Positions 43,653 through 53,360 of a stretch of DNA of 64,000 bases are shown here, piece by piece. The translations under genes and the position numbers were made by a program. The DNA is taken from contig NZ_BTTW01000002.1 of NCBI RefSeq assembly GCF_036245865.1, positions 682,001 through 746,000 of the forward strand, given 5' to 3'. Each line of letters opens with the position of its first letter. Position 1 is the stretch's first letter. The DNA is from Corallococcus caeni (lineage in GTDB: Bacteria; Myxococcota; Myxococcia; Myxococcales; Myxococcaceae). The notes below the pieces were generated by a model. It had not been told where the DNA came from. It saw only the letters and a program-made list of their open reading frames with translations, and searched no databases.

Positions 43653-44021
43653 ATGGCTAAGCGGGTGCTGGTCGTCGACGACGCCATCTTCATGCGCAAC
43701 ATGATCAAGGACATCTTTGCGTCTGGAGGGTTCGAGGTCGTCGGTGAGGCGGCCAACGGCCTGGAGGCCGTGGAGAAGTTCAAGGAGTTGAAGCCGGACC
43801 TCACGACGATGGACATCGTGATGCCCTTCAAGAGCGGCATCGAAGCGACGCGGGAAATCATCAAGGCCGACAGCAGCGCGGTCGTCATCATGTGTTCCGC
43901 GCTCGGGCAGGAGAGCCTGGTGATGGAGGCCATCGAGGCGGGCGCCTCGGACTTCATCGTCAAGCCGTTCCGGGCGGAGGACGTGCTGGCGGTCGTGAAG
44001 AAGGTGCTGGGCGAGGCCTGA
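43653..44021 (+). CDS. cheY: CheY-type response regulator
   Basis: 122 residues, a lone receiver domain. Phosphorylation site Asp54 (TTMDIVMP), acidic pair DD near residue 10, Ser82 (the switch Ser/Thr) and Lys104 (IVKPF) are all present. It is phosphorylated by CheA; no output domain, so it acts by binding a partner. ATG behind GGAGG. Confidence 0.93.
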   Translation: MAKRVLVVDDAIFMRNMIKDIFASGGFEVVGEAANGLEAVEKFKELKPDLTTMDIVMPFKSGIEATREIIKADSSAVVIMCSALGQESLVMEAIEAGASDFIVKPFRAEDVLAVVKKVLGEA

Positions 44022-44089
44022 AGCGGCGCGAAAGGGGGCCGCGCCCGCCCGGGTCGCGGCCTTGGTCCGCCTGAAGGAGGTGCCGGCTC

Positions 44090-46717
44090 ATGACGATGGA
44101 CATGTCCCGGTACCTGGGCCTCTTCATCTCGGAGGCCACCGAGCACCTGGAGGCGCTCGGGCGGGACCTCGTGGCGCTGGAGCGCGAGGCCACCGCCAGC
44201 ACCGTGGACTCGATGTTCCGGCACGCCCACTCGGTGAAGGGCATGGCGTCGTCCATGGGCTTCGAGCCCATCGCGATGCTGGCGCACCGGGTGGAGGACC
44301 TGGTGGACGCGGTGCGGCAGGACCGCAAGCTCCTGGACCGGGACCTGGTGGACCTGCTGCTCAACGCCGCGGACACGCTCACGGCCCAGGTGCGCGCCGT
44401 CGCGTCCAACCGTGAACCGGAGCAGGCCGAAGGGCTGCTCAAGCAGCTGGGCACCCGCGTGGAGGCGCTCACCGGGCATGCCCCCGCCACGACCCGCGTG
44501 GCCCAGGTCACCGTGCTCAAGTCCTCGACGCCCGGAGACGGCGGCGAGGGGGCGGGCGGCGGTGAGGGGCCTGACGGAGCCTCGGGTTCGGGGACGCCGG
44601 GCGGTTCCGCCGGGCCTGCCTCCGGCGCGGGCGGTCCGGGCAGCGCCTCGGGAGCCGGTGCATCGGGCGCGGGAACCCCGGGCAGTGCGGCGGGAGCCGG
44701 TGCGTCGGGCGCGGGAGCTCCGGGCAGCGCGTCGGGAGCCGGTGCATCGGGCGCGGGAACTCCGGGCAGCGGGGCAGGAGCCTCGGGAGCCGGTGCGTCG
44801 GGCGCGGGCGGGGCGGGAGCCTCGGGAGCCGGTGCGTCGGGCGCGGGCGGGGCGGGAGCCTCGGGAGCCGGTGCGTCGGGCGCGGGAGCTCCGGGCAGCG
44901 CGGCGGGCGCGGGAGCTCCGGGAGGTTCCGCGGCTTCGGCCTCGGGCGCCTCCGCGTCGGACGGGACCGGTGGCGCTTCGACTCCAGGAGCCACGGGGAC
45001 GGGGGCTCCGGCGGGGGCTTCCGCCGCGATGGTGTCCTCCGCGCAGACGGTGATGCCGCCGGCCACCCTGATGCCGCCGCGCGACCTGAGCGGCCCGGAG
45101 GCCCTGTACGGCGCCCCCATCGCGCGGGCCCTGGCGGCGGTGCCGGAGGGAGACCCCGCCGCCTCCGTGGCGACGCTCGCCACGGGCCTCAAGGCCGTCG
45201 CCAGCGTCGCGGACGGCAAGCCCGGCACGCCCCGCTGGTCCGTGCGGCTGCGCATCTCCCCCACCTGCCAGGTGCCCGGCGTGCGCGCGTTCCTCGTGCA
45301 CAAGCGGCTGTCCACCCTGGGCACGCTCGTGGACCTGCGGCCGCCCCTGGAGGAGCTCAAGGCGGGCCGCATCCCCGACGGCTACATCCAGGTGGACGTG
45401 GAGACCGGCGTGGGCGAGGCCGGCATCCAGACGGCCCTGCGCAACGTGGCCGAGGTGGAGGTCGTCTCCGTCGCCCCCTCCGTCCCGGAGCCGCCCCCGC
45501 TCCCCGTCGCCGCGCCCGCGTCGGACGCCGCGCGGGGCGCCACCGCGGACGCGGGCTCGCGCACGGTGCGCGTGCGCACGGAGCTGCTCGACTACTTCCT
45601 GGACACGGTGGGGGAGCTGATGCTCGCCACCGCGCGCCTGCGCGAAGTGGGCAAGGTGCTGCCGGAGAACACCCGCCCCGCGCTGGAGGAGGGCGTCTAC
45701 CGGCTGCACACGCTGGTGAAGGACCTGCACGACAAGGTCATGAGCGCGCGCATGACGCCGCTGTCGCTCATCACCGACCGGCTGCCCCGCGCCGCGCGCG
45801 ACCTCGCCCGCCGCAAGGAGCGCGAGGTGGAGCTGGTCATCACCGGCGCCGAAATCGAGCTGGACCGCGCCATCCTCGACGAGCTGGCGGATCCGCTGCT
45901 GCACCTCTTGCGCAACTGCATCGACCACGGCCTGGAGTCGCCGGAGGACCGGCTGGCCGCGAAGAAGTCCGCGCGCGGCCGGGTGACCGTCACGGTGCGC
46001 CGCGCCCGCGACCGCGTCATCATCGACATCGAGGACGACGGCCGGGGCATGGACCCCGCGAAGCTCAAGGCCGCGGCCCTCAAGCGCGGCCTCATCACCG
46101 AGGACGCCGCCCAGCGCATGGCGGACCGGGACGCGTTCCTGCTGTCGTGCCTGCCGGGCGTCTCCACCGCCAAGGACATCACCGACATCTCCGGCCGCGG
46201 CGTGGGCATGGACGCGGTGAAGCGCGTGGTGGAGAGCGTGGGCGGCACGCTCGAAATCGACAGCGAGCGCGGCCGGGGCACCGTCTTCACGCTGCGCCTG
46301 CCGCTCACCGTGGCCGTGGTGCACCTGCTCCTGGTGGAGGTGGGCGAGGAGGTGTTCGGCCTGCCCATCGCCAAGGTGGTGGGCGCCACGGAGGCGGACC
46401 CGCAGGCCCTGAGCAAGAGCCGGGAGACGGCGCTCCTGCCCCACGGCAACGGCCTGTTGCCGGTGCATGCCCTGGAGGTGCTGCTGGGCGTGCCCGCCGC
46501 GCCGAAGCCGGGCTTCCGGCCCTTCGTGGTGATGGAGGGTGACGCGGGCACCGGCAAGGTGGCGCTGGCGGTGGATCGCCTCCTGGGGCAGGAGGAAGTC
46601 GTACTCAAACCCTTGTCCCGCCCCCTGGACTTGCTGCCGGGATTGTCCGGCGTGACCATCCTGGGCAGCGGTCGTCCCGTGTTCATCCTGGACGTCCCGA
46701 GGTTACTGACCGCGTGA
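44090..46717 (+). CDS. cheA: Chemotaxis histidine kinase CheA
   Basis: 875 residues. The P1 phosphotransfer domain has His47 in FRHAHSVKG. About 170 residues of Gly/Ala/Ser-rich repeats follow, then a P2-like domain (RLRISPTCQVPGVRAFLV), P3 dimerisation helices, the P4 ATPase with LLRNCIDHGLE (N box), EDDGRGMD (G1) and GRGVGMDAV (G2), and a C-terminal CheW-like P5. The ATG has a strong AAGGAGGTG site. All catalytic parts are intact. No CheB or CheR gene lies in the cluster, so adaptation would use enzymes from elsewhere or the CheC-type phosphatase. Confidence 0.95.
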   Translation: MTMDMSRYLGLFISEATEHLEALGRDLVALEREATASTVDSMFRHAHSVKGMASSMGFEPIAMLAHRVEDLVDAVRQDRKLLDRDLVDLLLNAADTLTAQVRAVASNREPEQAEGLLKQLGTRVEALTGHAPATTRVAQVTVLKSSTPGDGGEGAGGGEGPDGASGSGTPGGSAGPASGAGGPGSASGAGASGAGTPGSAAGAGASGAGAPGSASGAGASGAGTPGSGAGASGAGASGAGGAGASGAGASGAGGAGASGAGASGAGAPGSAAGAGAPGGSAASASGASASDGTGGASTPGATGTGAPAGASAAMVSSAQTVMPPATLMPPRDLSGPEALYGAPIARALAAVPEGDPAASVATLATGLKAVASVADGKPGTPRWSVRLRISPTCQVPGVRAFLVHKRLSTLGTLVDLRPPLEELKAGRIPDGYIQVDVETGVGEAGIQTALRNVAEVEVVSVAPSVPEPPPLPVAAPASDAARGATADAGSRTVRVRTELLDYFLDTVGELMLATARLREVGKVLPENTRPALEEGVYRLHTLVKDLHDKVMSARMTPLSLITDRLPRAARDLARRKEREVELVITGAEIELDRAILDELADPLLHLLRNCIDHGLESPEDRLAAKKSARGRVTVTVRRARDRVIIDIEDDGRGMDPAKLKAAALKRGLITEDAAQRMADRDAFLLSCLPGVSTAKDITDISGRGVGMDAVKRVVESVGGTLEIDSERGRGTVFTLRLPLTVAVVHLLLVEVGEEVFGLPIAKVVGATEADPQALSKSRETALLPHGNGLLPVHALEVLLGVPAAPKPGFRPFVVMEGDAGTGKVALAVDRLLGQEEVVLKPLSRPLDLLPGLSGVTILGSGRPVFILDVPRLLTA
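44630..44950. repeat. Degenerate GAGASGAG repeat in the CheA linker
   Basis: About 320 bp of imperfect tandem units coding for GASGAGTPGSAAGA-like and GASGAGGAGASGAG-like segments. The DNA units share GGAGCCGGTGCGTCGGGCGC cores. The tract is likely to vary in length between strains and to be hard to assemble. Confidence 0.85.
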
Positions 46718-47304
46718 GCCCCCCCCTGCCCAGTGACGCGCAGCTCGACGCCCTGCGCGAGGTGGCCAACATCGGCTGCGGACATGGCGCCAACGCCCTG
46801 GCCCGGCTGGTGGGTGGCCGCGTGGACCTGTCCGTCCCGGAGGTGCGCGTCACGGACGCGGCCCACGGCCCGGCCCTCTTCGTGGACGACGCCCCGGCCG
46901 TCGCGGTGCGCCTGGGCATGACGGGCGAGCTGCGCGGCGCGCTGGTGCTCACGCTGCCGTCCGGGGACGCGGAGGCGCTGGAGTCCGCGCTCGTGCGAGG
47001 CCACCCCGCGTCCCCCGAGGAGCGCGAGAGCGCCCTGGCGGAGGCCGCGAACATCCTGGCCAGCGCGTGCCTGTCGGCCATCGGGCGGCTGACGGGCTGG
47101 CGGCTCTTGCCCTCCGTCCCCCACCTCCAGCGGGGGCCCGTGCGGCCGGTGCTGGCGGGCGTGCTGGGCGACGTGGAGCCCGGGCCGGGCGTGGTGCTGG
47201 CGGCGCGCTTCGCGGCCACGGGCCCCACGAACCTGGGCGGCCAGATGCTGCTGGTGCTGGAGCGCGGGAGCGCCCAGGCGCTGCTGTCCCGGCTGGGCCT
47301 GTAG
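46714..47304 (+). CDS. CheC-type CheY phosphatase
   Basis: 196 residues. Two copies of the phosphatase helix with the E...N pair are visible: LREVANIGCGHGANAL near residue 14 and LAEAANILASACLSAI near 110, the CheC layout of two active centres. It would remove phosphate from CheY. GTG start overlapping the cheA stop (GTGA), so coupled to CheA. Confidence 0.85.
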   Translation: MSPPLPSDAQLDALREVANIGCGHGANALARLVGGRVDLSVPEVRVTDAAHGPALFVDDAPAVAVRLGMTGELRGALVLTLPSGDAEALESALVRGHPASPEERESALAEAANILASACLSAIGRLTGWRLLPSVPHLQRGPVRPVLAGVLGDVEPGPGVVLAARFAATGPTNLGGQMLLVLERGSAQALLSRLGL

Positions 47305-47359
47305 TCCGCCGCCTGTCGTCCGCCTGGAGGACCGGGGGCGGCTGGGGTAGACGGACGCC

Positions 47360-48112
47360 ATGGACGAGAAGGCGCTCAGGGCCCTGCTGGGCCAGGTGAA
47401 GACGGGCAAGGTCAGCCTGGACGACGCGGTGGGCAAGCTGAAGGACCTGCCGTACGCGGAGCTGGGCTACGCGACGGTGGACACGCACCGCAACCTCCGG
47501 TTCGGCTTCCCGGAAGTGGTGCTGGGCGAGCCCAAGACGGTGGAGCAGCTGCTGGGCATCGTCGGTGCGCTCGTGGAGCGCAAGCAGACGGTGCTGGTGA
47601 CGCGCCTCCAGCCGGAGAAGGCGGAGGCCCTGGTGGCGCGCTTCCCCAAGGGCCAGTACCACCCGGTGGCGCGCATCTTCCACCTGCCCCAGCGCAAGGT
47701 GAAGGCGGGCCGCGTGGCCATCGTGACGGGCGGCACCAGCGACATCCCCGTGGCGGAGGAGGCCGCGCTCACCGCGCAGGCCATGGGCGCGGACGTGCGG
47801 CGCGTCTACGACGTGGGCGTGGCGGGCATCCACCGGCTCCTGCGCCGGCGCGACGAGATTCAGGAGTGCCACGTCGCCGTGGCGGTGGCGGGCATGGAGG
47901 GGGCGCTCGCGAGCGCGCTGGGCGGCCTCGTCGGCATCCCGGTGGTGGCGGTGCCCACGTCGGTGGGCTACGGCGCGAACCTCGGCGGCATCTCCGCGCT
48001 GCTCTCGATGGTGAACTCGTGCGCCTCCAACGTGGCCACGATGAACATCGACAACGGGTTTGGCGGCGGCTTCTACGCGGCGCTCATCTCCCGCACGAAG
48101 GGCCGGAGCTAG
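47360..48112 (+). CDS. larB: Nickel-pincer cofactor biosynthesis protein LarB
   Basis: 250 residues. LarB carboxylates the pyridinium ring of nicotinic acid adenine dinucleotide and cleaves it to give P2CMN, the first step of the nickel-pincer nucleotide pathway. The PurE-like domain shows VTGGTSDIPVAEEAALTA and PTSVGYGANLGGISALLSM. 55 bp after the CheC-type gene and 6 bp before larC, so larB-larC form a unit. Confidence 0.93.
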   Translation: MDEKALRALLGQVKTGKVSLDDAVGKLKDLPYAELGYATVDTHRNLRFGFPEVVLGEPKTVEQLLGIVGALVERKQTVLVTRLQPEKAEALVARFPKGQYHPVARIFHLPQRKVKAGRVAIVTGGTSDIPVAEEAALTAQAMGADVRRVYDVGVAGIHRLLRRRDEIQECHVAVAVAGMEGALASALGGLVGIPVVAVPTSVGYGANLGGISALLSMVNSCASNVATMNIDNGFGGGFYAALISRTKGRS

Positions 48113-48118
48113 CGCGCC

Positions 48119-49285
48119 ATGCGACGCATCCTCTACCTGGAGCCCGTGGGCGGCATCGCCGGGGACATGTTCCTGGCGGCGGGCATCGACCTGGGCGTGT
48201 CACCGGACGCGCTGACGCAGGCCCTGTCCGGCCTCAACGTGCCGGGCTGGAAGCTGGCGGTGTCGCGCGCGGTGCGCCACGCCATCAGCGGCACGCACCT
48301 GGACGTGGTGCTGGACGCGAAGGAAGCGCACCCGCACCGCGCCTACGCGGACATCCGCCAGCTCATTGAAGCGGCGCCCACGCTGCCGGAGCGCGCGAAG
48401 GCGCGGGCCCTGGCGGTGTTCCGCGCCATCGGCGAGGCGGAGGCGAAGGTGCACGGCGTGTCCATCGACGCCATCCACTTCCACGAGGTGGGCGCGGTGG
48501 ACTCCATCGTGGACATCTGCGGCGCCGCGGTGGTGCTGGAGCTGCTGGGCGACCCGGAGGTGCACGCCGCGCCGCCGCCGCTGGGCAGCGGCACCATCCG
48601 CGTGGCGCACGGCCAGATGCCCATCCCCGTGCCCGCGACGCTGGAGCTCTTGCGCGACGTGCCCGTGCGCTTCGAGGGCGTGGGCGAGCTGACGACGCCC
48701 ACGGGCGCGGCGCTGCTCAAGGTGCTGACGAAGATTGGCCACCCTCCGGACTTCATCGTGGAGAAGGTGGGCTACGGCGTGGGGACGAAGGACTTCCGCG
48801 ACCGGCCCAACGTGCTGCGCGCGTCGCTGGGTCGCGTGGAGAGGCAGGCCACGGAAGGGCTGTGGGTGGTGGAGGCGAACCTGGATGACGCCACGCCGCA
48901 GCTGCTGGCGCACCTGGTGGAGCGGCTGCTGGAGGTGGGCGCGAAGGACGCGTGGGTGGCCCCGGTGGTGATGAAGAAGGGCCGGCCGGCGCACCTCCTG
49001 GGCGCGCTGGTGGAGGGCGGCCTGCGAGAGGCCGTGGTGGACGTGCTCCTGAGTGAGTCCACGTCGCTGGGCGTGCGCTACCACCGGGTGGAGCGCCACG
49101 CGCTGGAGCGCGACTTCGTGGAGGTGGAGACGCCCTGGGGCAGGGTCCGCGTGAAGCGCGGCCTGCGCGACGGCCGGGTGCTCAACGCGCACCCGGAGTT
49201 CGACGACTGCGTCCGGCTGGCCCGCGCGGCCGGGGTGCCGGTGAAGCAGGTGATGGCCGCCGCGATGGCGGCCCTCACGCCCTGA
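48119..49285 (+). CDS. larC: Nickel insertion protein LarC
   Basis: 388 residues, full-length. LarC inserts nickel into the sulfur-loaded cofactor in a CTP-dependent step. [11 protein letters not shown] at the start, [14 protein letters not shown] and TPTGAALL identify it. In some lactobacilli it is split by a programmed frameshift; here it is one frame. larE and the racemase larA are not in the window. Confidence 0.93.
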   Translation: MRRILYLEPVGGIAGDMFLAAGIDLGVSPDALTQALSGLNVPGWKLAVSRAVRHAISGTHLDVVLDAKEAHPHRAYADIRQLIEAAPTLPERAKARALAVFRAIGEAEAKVHGVSIDAIHFHEVGAVDSIVDICGAAVVLELLGDPEVHAAPPPLGSGTIRVAHGQMPIPVPATLELLRDVPVRFEGVGELTTPTGAALLKVLTKIGHPPDFIVEKVGYGVGTKDFRDRPNVLRASLGRVERQATEGLWVVEANLDDATPQLLAHLVERLLEVGAKDAWVAPVVMKKGRPAHLLGALVEGGLREAVVDVLLSESTSLGVRYHRVERHALERDFVEVETPWGRVRVKRGLRDGRVLNAHPEFDDCVRLARAAGVPVKQVMAAAMAALTP

Positions 49286-49306
49286 GGTTCGGGACGGGGC
49301 CTGGGC

Positions 49307-50083
49307 CTACGCCGGCCGCGCCAGCGCGATGACACCGAAGGCCGCGCCGCCGGGGTCGGCGACGATGGCGATGCGGCCGTAGGGTGAGTCGAACGGCTGC
49401 ATGAGCACCTTGCCGCCCTTGGCGGTGACGGTGGCCGCGGCCTGGTCGGCGTCGGCCACGGCGAAGGTGGTCATCCAGTGGGCCGGCACCTCGGCGGGCG
49501 TCTTGTCGTCCAGTTGCATCACGCCGGCCGTCTCACGGCCGTCCTTCTTCACGACCCAGTACTGCATCCGCTCATCCGGCATCTTGTCCGCGGTCATGCC
49601 GAAGAGGTCCTTGTAGAAGGCCACGGCCTTCGCGCCGTCGCGCGACTTGGCCTCGTGCCAGGCCATGGCGCCGGGCTCGTTCACCAGGCCCGCGCCGTTG
49701 AACAGGTTCGGCTGCCAGAAGCCGAAGGCCGCGCCGGTGTTGTCCGTACAGACGGCCATGCGCCCTGCGTCCATGACGTCCATGGGCTCCATCATCACCT
49801 TGCCGCCCAGCTCCTTCAGACGGGCGACGGAGCGGTCCACGCTCTCCACGGTGAAGTAGGTGCTCCAGGCCGGCGGAAACGGCGCGTCCTTGGGACGCGG
49901 CATCATCGCCGCCACGTGCTGGCCGTTCTTGCGGGCCATCGTGTAGTAGCCGTTCTCCTTGGTGCCGGGGTCGAACGTCCAGCCGAACAGCGCCCCGTAG
50001 AAGTCCTGGGCCTTCTCCAGGTCCCAGGCCGCCAGATCCACCCAAGACACCGTCCCCGCAGCGTGCTTCGTCATCGCAGGCAT
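49307..50083 (-). CDS. VOC (glyoxalase/bleomycin resistance) family protein
   Basis: 258 residues made of two VOC-fold halves; each starts with a W.(D/E)......FY..LFGW-type element (VSWVDLAAWDLEKAQDFYGALFGW; MAWHEAKSRDGAKAVAFYKDLFGM) and ends with a GG-rich DP.GAAFG strand. Such proteins bind metal and small molecules; many resemble CFP32-type proteins. Substrate unknown. ATG at 50083 behind GGGGAG. Confidence 0.82.
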   Translation of the reverse strand: MPAMTKHAAGTVSWVDLAAWDLEKAQDFYGALFGWTFDPGTKENGYYTMARKNGQHVAAMMPRPKDAPFPPAWSTYFTVESVDRSVARLKELGGKVMMEPMDVMDAGRMAVCTDNTGAAFGFWQPNLFNGAGLVNEPGAMAWHEAKSRDGAKAVAFYKDLFGMTADKMPDERMQYWVVKKDGRETAGVMQLDDKTPAEVPAHWMTTFAVADADQAAATVTAKGGKVLMQPFDSPYGRIAIVADPGGAAFGVIALARPA

Positions 50084-50185
50084 CGTCGCTCCCCTCGCAG
50101 TGCGGCCCCGGCGGCAGACCGGGGCTACCTGCAAGGTAACAGCGCTCGGGAGGGATACTGAAAGGAATTTCAGTGCCGCTTTGTG

Positions 50186-51925
50186 TCAACGAATGGGCTG
50201 ACGCGCGAGCCCCTGCGCGAACGCATCCGTGTTGCCGGGGGCCACGCACACCGGCAGGCCCTCCACCGCGCCGCACTTCGCGCCCGCGTCCAGGAAGGGC
50301 CGCAGGTGCTCCGGCAGCACCACGTACGCGGTGCTCGCGTCCAGGCCGCCCGGAGGCAGCGGCGCGTGGCACTCCGCCGTGAGCGCCTCCGGCGTGCGCG
50401 ACGCGTAGCCGCTGTTGAACGTGAGCTTCAGCCGGTACGCCTGATACGCCAGCGCGTTCACCAGCGGCTCGTCGTAGCGGCACACCCACTGCACATGCGG
50501 TGGGAAGAGGGCCAGGTGCTGATAGGAGCCCTTCAATGCGTCCCAGTCCGCTGACCTCAGCCGCTGGAAGCGCACGGGCTTGAAGAGGGCGCTCTTCTGT
50601 TCGCGCACGTCGTACGCCTGAAGTGCCAGCGCCACCGTCAGCGCGGCCACGGCGACTGCGGGCACGCCGCGCCACAGGCGCACCACGCACAGCACCGCGC
50701 CCACGACGAGCAGGTAGTGCAGCGGCCAGACGAAGCGGCCGGACGCACGGAACGCGTTCGTCATCTTCGCCAGCGGCGCGTACAGACTGCCCAGGTCCGC
50801 CACCGGCTGGCCCAGCCACGTCACGCGGGAGGACAGCGCGTACACGGCCATGAGCAGGACCACGACGGCCGCGGGCAGCACCCGGCGCCAGTCCAGCGCG
50901 CGCGCTTCACGCCAGCGCGCTAGCAGGCTCACCCCGGCCAGCACGATGAGCAGCAGCGCTCCCGCGCCCAGGTAGCCGAAGCCCTCGCCCTGTCGGGGCC
51001 CGGCGGGCAGGTCCGGCAACACGCGCGACCACCCCATCGGGTTCACCAGCGTGGCCAGGTCCGCGGAGAACTCCCCGAAGCCCTCCGCGCCCAGCCCGCT
51101 GCCGCCGAAGTAGCCGAAGAGGGCGAACAGCACGACGTCCAGCGCCGCGATGCCCGCGCACGCCGCCGCGACGCGTCCGGGGCCGGGTTTCCGGCTCCAG
51201 CCGAGCCGCACCCCGAGCGTCAGCGTCAGCGGCATCAGCATGGCCACCCAGTACGGATGGGTGCCCGCCGCGATGGCGTTGAAGAGGGCGGCGAGGCCCA
51301 GGCTCCGCGTCGCGGTGCGCGCGTCCGGGACGTCGCGCAGGTTGAGCCACAGCAGGGCCAGCAGCAGCCAGTGCGCGCACAGCGTGGGGTGGCTGAAGCG
51401 CGCCGCCATCACCGGGGACAGCGCCAGCAGCGTGCCGCCCAGCACCATGGGCACCGGACGCGGGGACACCGTCTCCACCAACCGCGCGCCGAAGTAGCCC
51501 ATCAGCGCGTAGCACAGCGCCAGCCACGGCCCGGTGTACTGGAAGTCCACGGGCAACAGCGGCGAGAGGGGCTTGAACAGCACCGCCAGCCACGGGTTGC
51601 CGTCCGTGAGCGCCACCGACGAGCCGTACGGGTAGAAGTGGTTGGGCGCCGCGCCCAGGGGCAGCGTCCAGTCCGCGTTGCGGAAGAAGAGCCAGCCGAA
51701 GATGTGCGCGGCCCAGTCCTCGCGCATCATCCAGTCGATGCGCGTGGGCGGCAGCACCTGCCCGCCGCCCAGCCACAGGAACCAGCCCACCCCGCCGAGC
51801 ACCGCCAGCGCTCGCGCCACGACGAGGGCCCGGTGGGAGGAGGACGCAGGGGGCGGGGGACTCAGGGAGGGGACGGACTCGCTCAAGGCGCGGCGACTGT
51901 AGGCGCCGGCTTCCGTACCCCGCAA
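50186..51925 (-). CDS. DUF6311-like polytopic membrane protein
   Basis: About 579 residues with some ten hydrophobic helices and a C-terminal ~170-residue soluble domain. The DWTLPLGAAPNHFYPYGSSV loop after the first helix is typical of DUF6311 proteins, which have the layout of GT-C glycosyltransferases. Lipid-linked sugar transfer is possible but unproven. Start uncertain: TTG at 51925 or TTG at 51886; neither has a good ribosome site. Confidence 0.7.
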   Translation of the reverse strand: MRGTEAGAYSRRALSESVPSLSPPPPASSSHRALVVARALAVLGGVGWFLWLGGGQVLPPTRIDWMMREDWAAHIFGWLFFRNADWTLPLGAAPNHFYPYGSSVALTDGNPWLAVLFKPLSPLLPVDFQYTGPWLALCYALMGYFGARLVETVSPRPVPMVLGGTLLALSPVMAARFSHPTLCAHWLLLALLWLNLRDVPDARTATRSLGLAALFNAIAAGTHPYWVAMLMPLTLTLGVRLGWSRKPGPGRVAAACAGIAALDVVLFALFGYFGGSGLGAEGFGEFSADLATLVNPMGWSRVLPDLPAGPRQGEGFGYLGAGALLLIVLAGVSLLARWREARALDWRRVLPAAVVVLLMAVYALSSRVTWLGQPVADLGSLYAPLAKMTNAFRASGRFVWPLHYLLVVGAVLCVVRLWRGVPAVAVAALTVALALQAYDVREQKSALFKPVRFQRLRSADWDALKGSYQHLALFPPHVQWVCRYDEPLVNALAYQAYRLKLTFNSGYASRTPEALTAECHAPLPPGGLDASTAYVVLPEHLRPFLDAGAKCGAVEGLPVCVAPGNTDAFAQGLARQPIR

Positions 51926-51947
51926 CCGCCCGCTTCCCGCGCGGACC

Positions 51948-53267
51948 TCAAGGGCAGTAGTGCGCGTAGCTCAGGCCGCGCGTGACCTTCGGCAGGCCGC
52001 CGCCCGCCGGATAGGTGTAGTGCGCGTAGGAGAGGCCCACCTGGACCCGGCCCTGGTCATCCACCTGGAGCGAGGAGGGACCGGGAAGCGCATTCCCGCC
52101 GTCCAGCGTCTCCAGGACGAGCGGCGGCGTCGTGGCGACGGGGTCCGTGCCGTACAGCGCCTTCACGACCAGCCGGCTGGCGCTCCCGTTCACGTTCGCG
52201 TCCGGGTCCGCGTCGTCCAGCAGGGCGTGACGGATGTTCGGGAAGAGCGCGCTCCGCGTCAGCGCGGGCCCCCGGCTCCGGAAGGCGCCCAGCCCGTACG
52301 ACTTCCAGCCGCTGTCCTCCTTCACCCACAGCCACGCCCCCTGGTCGTCGGAGCCCAGCAGGGAGGGCCGCCCCGTCGCGTCCACCTCCAGCGCGATGCG
52401 AAGGCGCGGCGAGCCCGTGGGCAGCCACCAGCTCAGCGGCTCGGCGGCCCAAGTCCCCGACACGTTGCTCGCGTACACGACCTGGCTCTGCGCGCCGGAC
52501 ATGCGTGCGAACACGAAGTGCACGTGGCCGTTGGCATCCACGGTCATCCGCTCGCGGTCGCCCACGGCCCCGACCTCCTCCAACACGGCCTGGCTCCAGG
52601 TGCCCGTGGCGGACTCGAAGCCATACAGGTAGCCCACCAGGGGGGCGGGCCGGGCGATGAGCACGTGGGGCCGGCCCTCGGCGTCGAGCGCGATGGCGCT
52701 CGCCCAGCCCCTCTCCAGGTACGAGAACTCCCAGGCCCCGTTGGCATCGGTCGCGTAGCCGACGTGTTCTCCGTACTGGTACAGCACGTGGTGCGTGCCG
52801 TCCGGGGCCAGCTTCATGTGCACGTCGAAGCCGGTGGTCCACACGTTCTCCACCCGCGCTGGCGCGTCGCCCGGCCGGGTGGTGCCCACGTACAGGTGGG
52901 CGTCCTTCGAATAGGCGTAGTGGCCCACGCCCTGCGCGTCGAAGACGAACGCGGTGGCGAGCGAGTCGATGTTTTCGTCCAGCACCTGCGCCGTCCAGCC
53001 CGGTCCGGCGCCGCACACGCCTCCGTCCGTGCCCGCGTCGGGGTCGCCGCCCGCGTCGCCCGCGTCACCGGTGCCCGGACCGGCATCCTCCCCGGCGTCG
53101 GGTTGGGTCACCACGACCTGCACGCAGGTGCCGGCGGCGTTCCGGGTCACCTTGCCCTGCCCGGGGCCGGAGACCCCATCCGTGCAGATGGGGTCGCAGC
53201 CGGCCAGCAGGATCGCGGCCACGGCGGCGCTCGACAGCGCGGTGTGCACGAGGAAGGAACGGGACAC
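51948..53267 (-). CDS. Surface lipoprotein with beta-propeller-like repeats
   Basis: 439 residues. Signal peptide with lipobox LAGC, an acidic Asp/Gly/Ala linker (about residues 50-85), then repeated strands with AxDAEGRPHVLI, TVDANGHVHFVF and EVDATGRPSLLG units, spaced about 45-50 residues, suggesting a propeller. Not recognised as a named family. GTG start. It lies 93 bp after the caspase gene on the same strand and may be co-transcribed. Confidence 0.65.
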   Translation of the reverse strand: MSRSFLVHTALSSAAVAAILLAGCDPICTDGVSGPGQGKVTRNAAGTCVQVVVTQPDAGEDAGPGTGDAGDAGGDPDAGTDGGVCGAGPGWTAQVLDENIDSLATAFVFDAQGVGHYAYSKDAHLYVGTTRPGDAPARVENVWTTGFDVHMKLAPDGTHHVLYQYGEHVGYATDANGAWEFSYLERGWASAIALDAEGRPHVLIARPAPLVGYLYGFESATGTWSQAVLEEVGAVGDRERMTVDANGHVHFVFARMSGAQSQVVYASNVSGTWAAEPLSWWLPTGSPRLRIALEVDATGRPSLLGSDDQGAWLWVKEDSGWKSYGLGAFRSRGPALTRSALFPNIRHALLDDADPDANVNGSASRLVVKALYGTDPVATTPPLVLETLDGGNALPGPSSLQVDDQGRVQVGLSYAHYTYPAGGGLPKVTRGLSYAHYCP

Positions 53268-53360
53268 GGGAGGACCGTCAGGGCTCGAGGTTGGCGCTTG
53301 CGGGGCGCGACACCAGCGCACCCGCGCGCGGACACGGCCGGGCCCGACGGCCCGCGTCCG

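Noticed and set aside
44630-44950. Regular repeats considered as a CRISPR array
   Set aside because: Units are coding, uneven in length, lack unique spacers and lie inside cheA.
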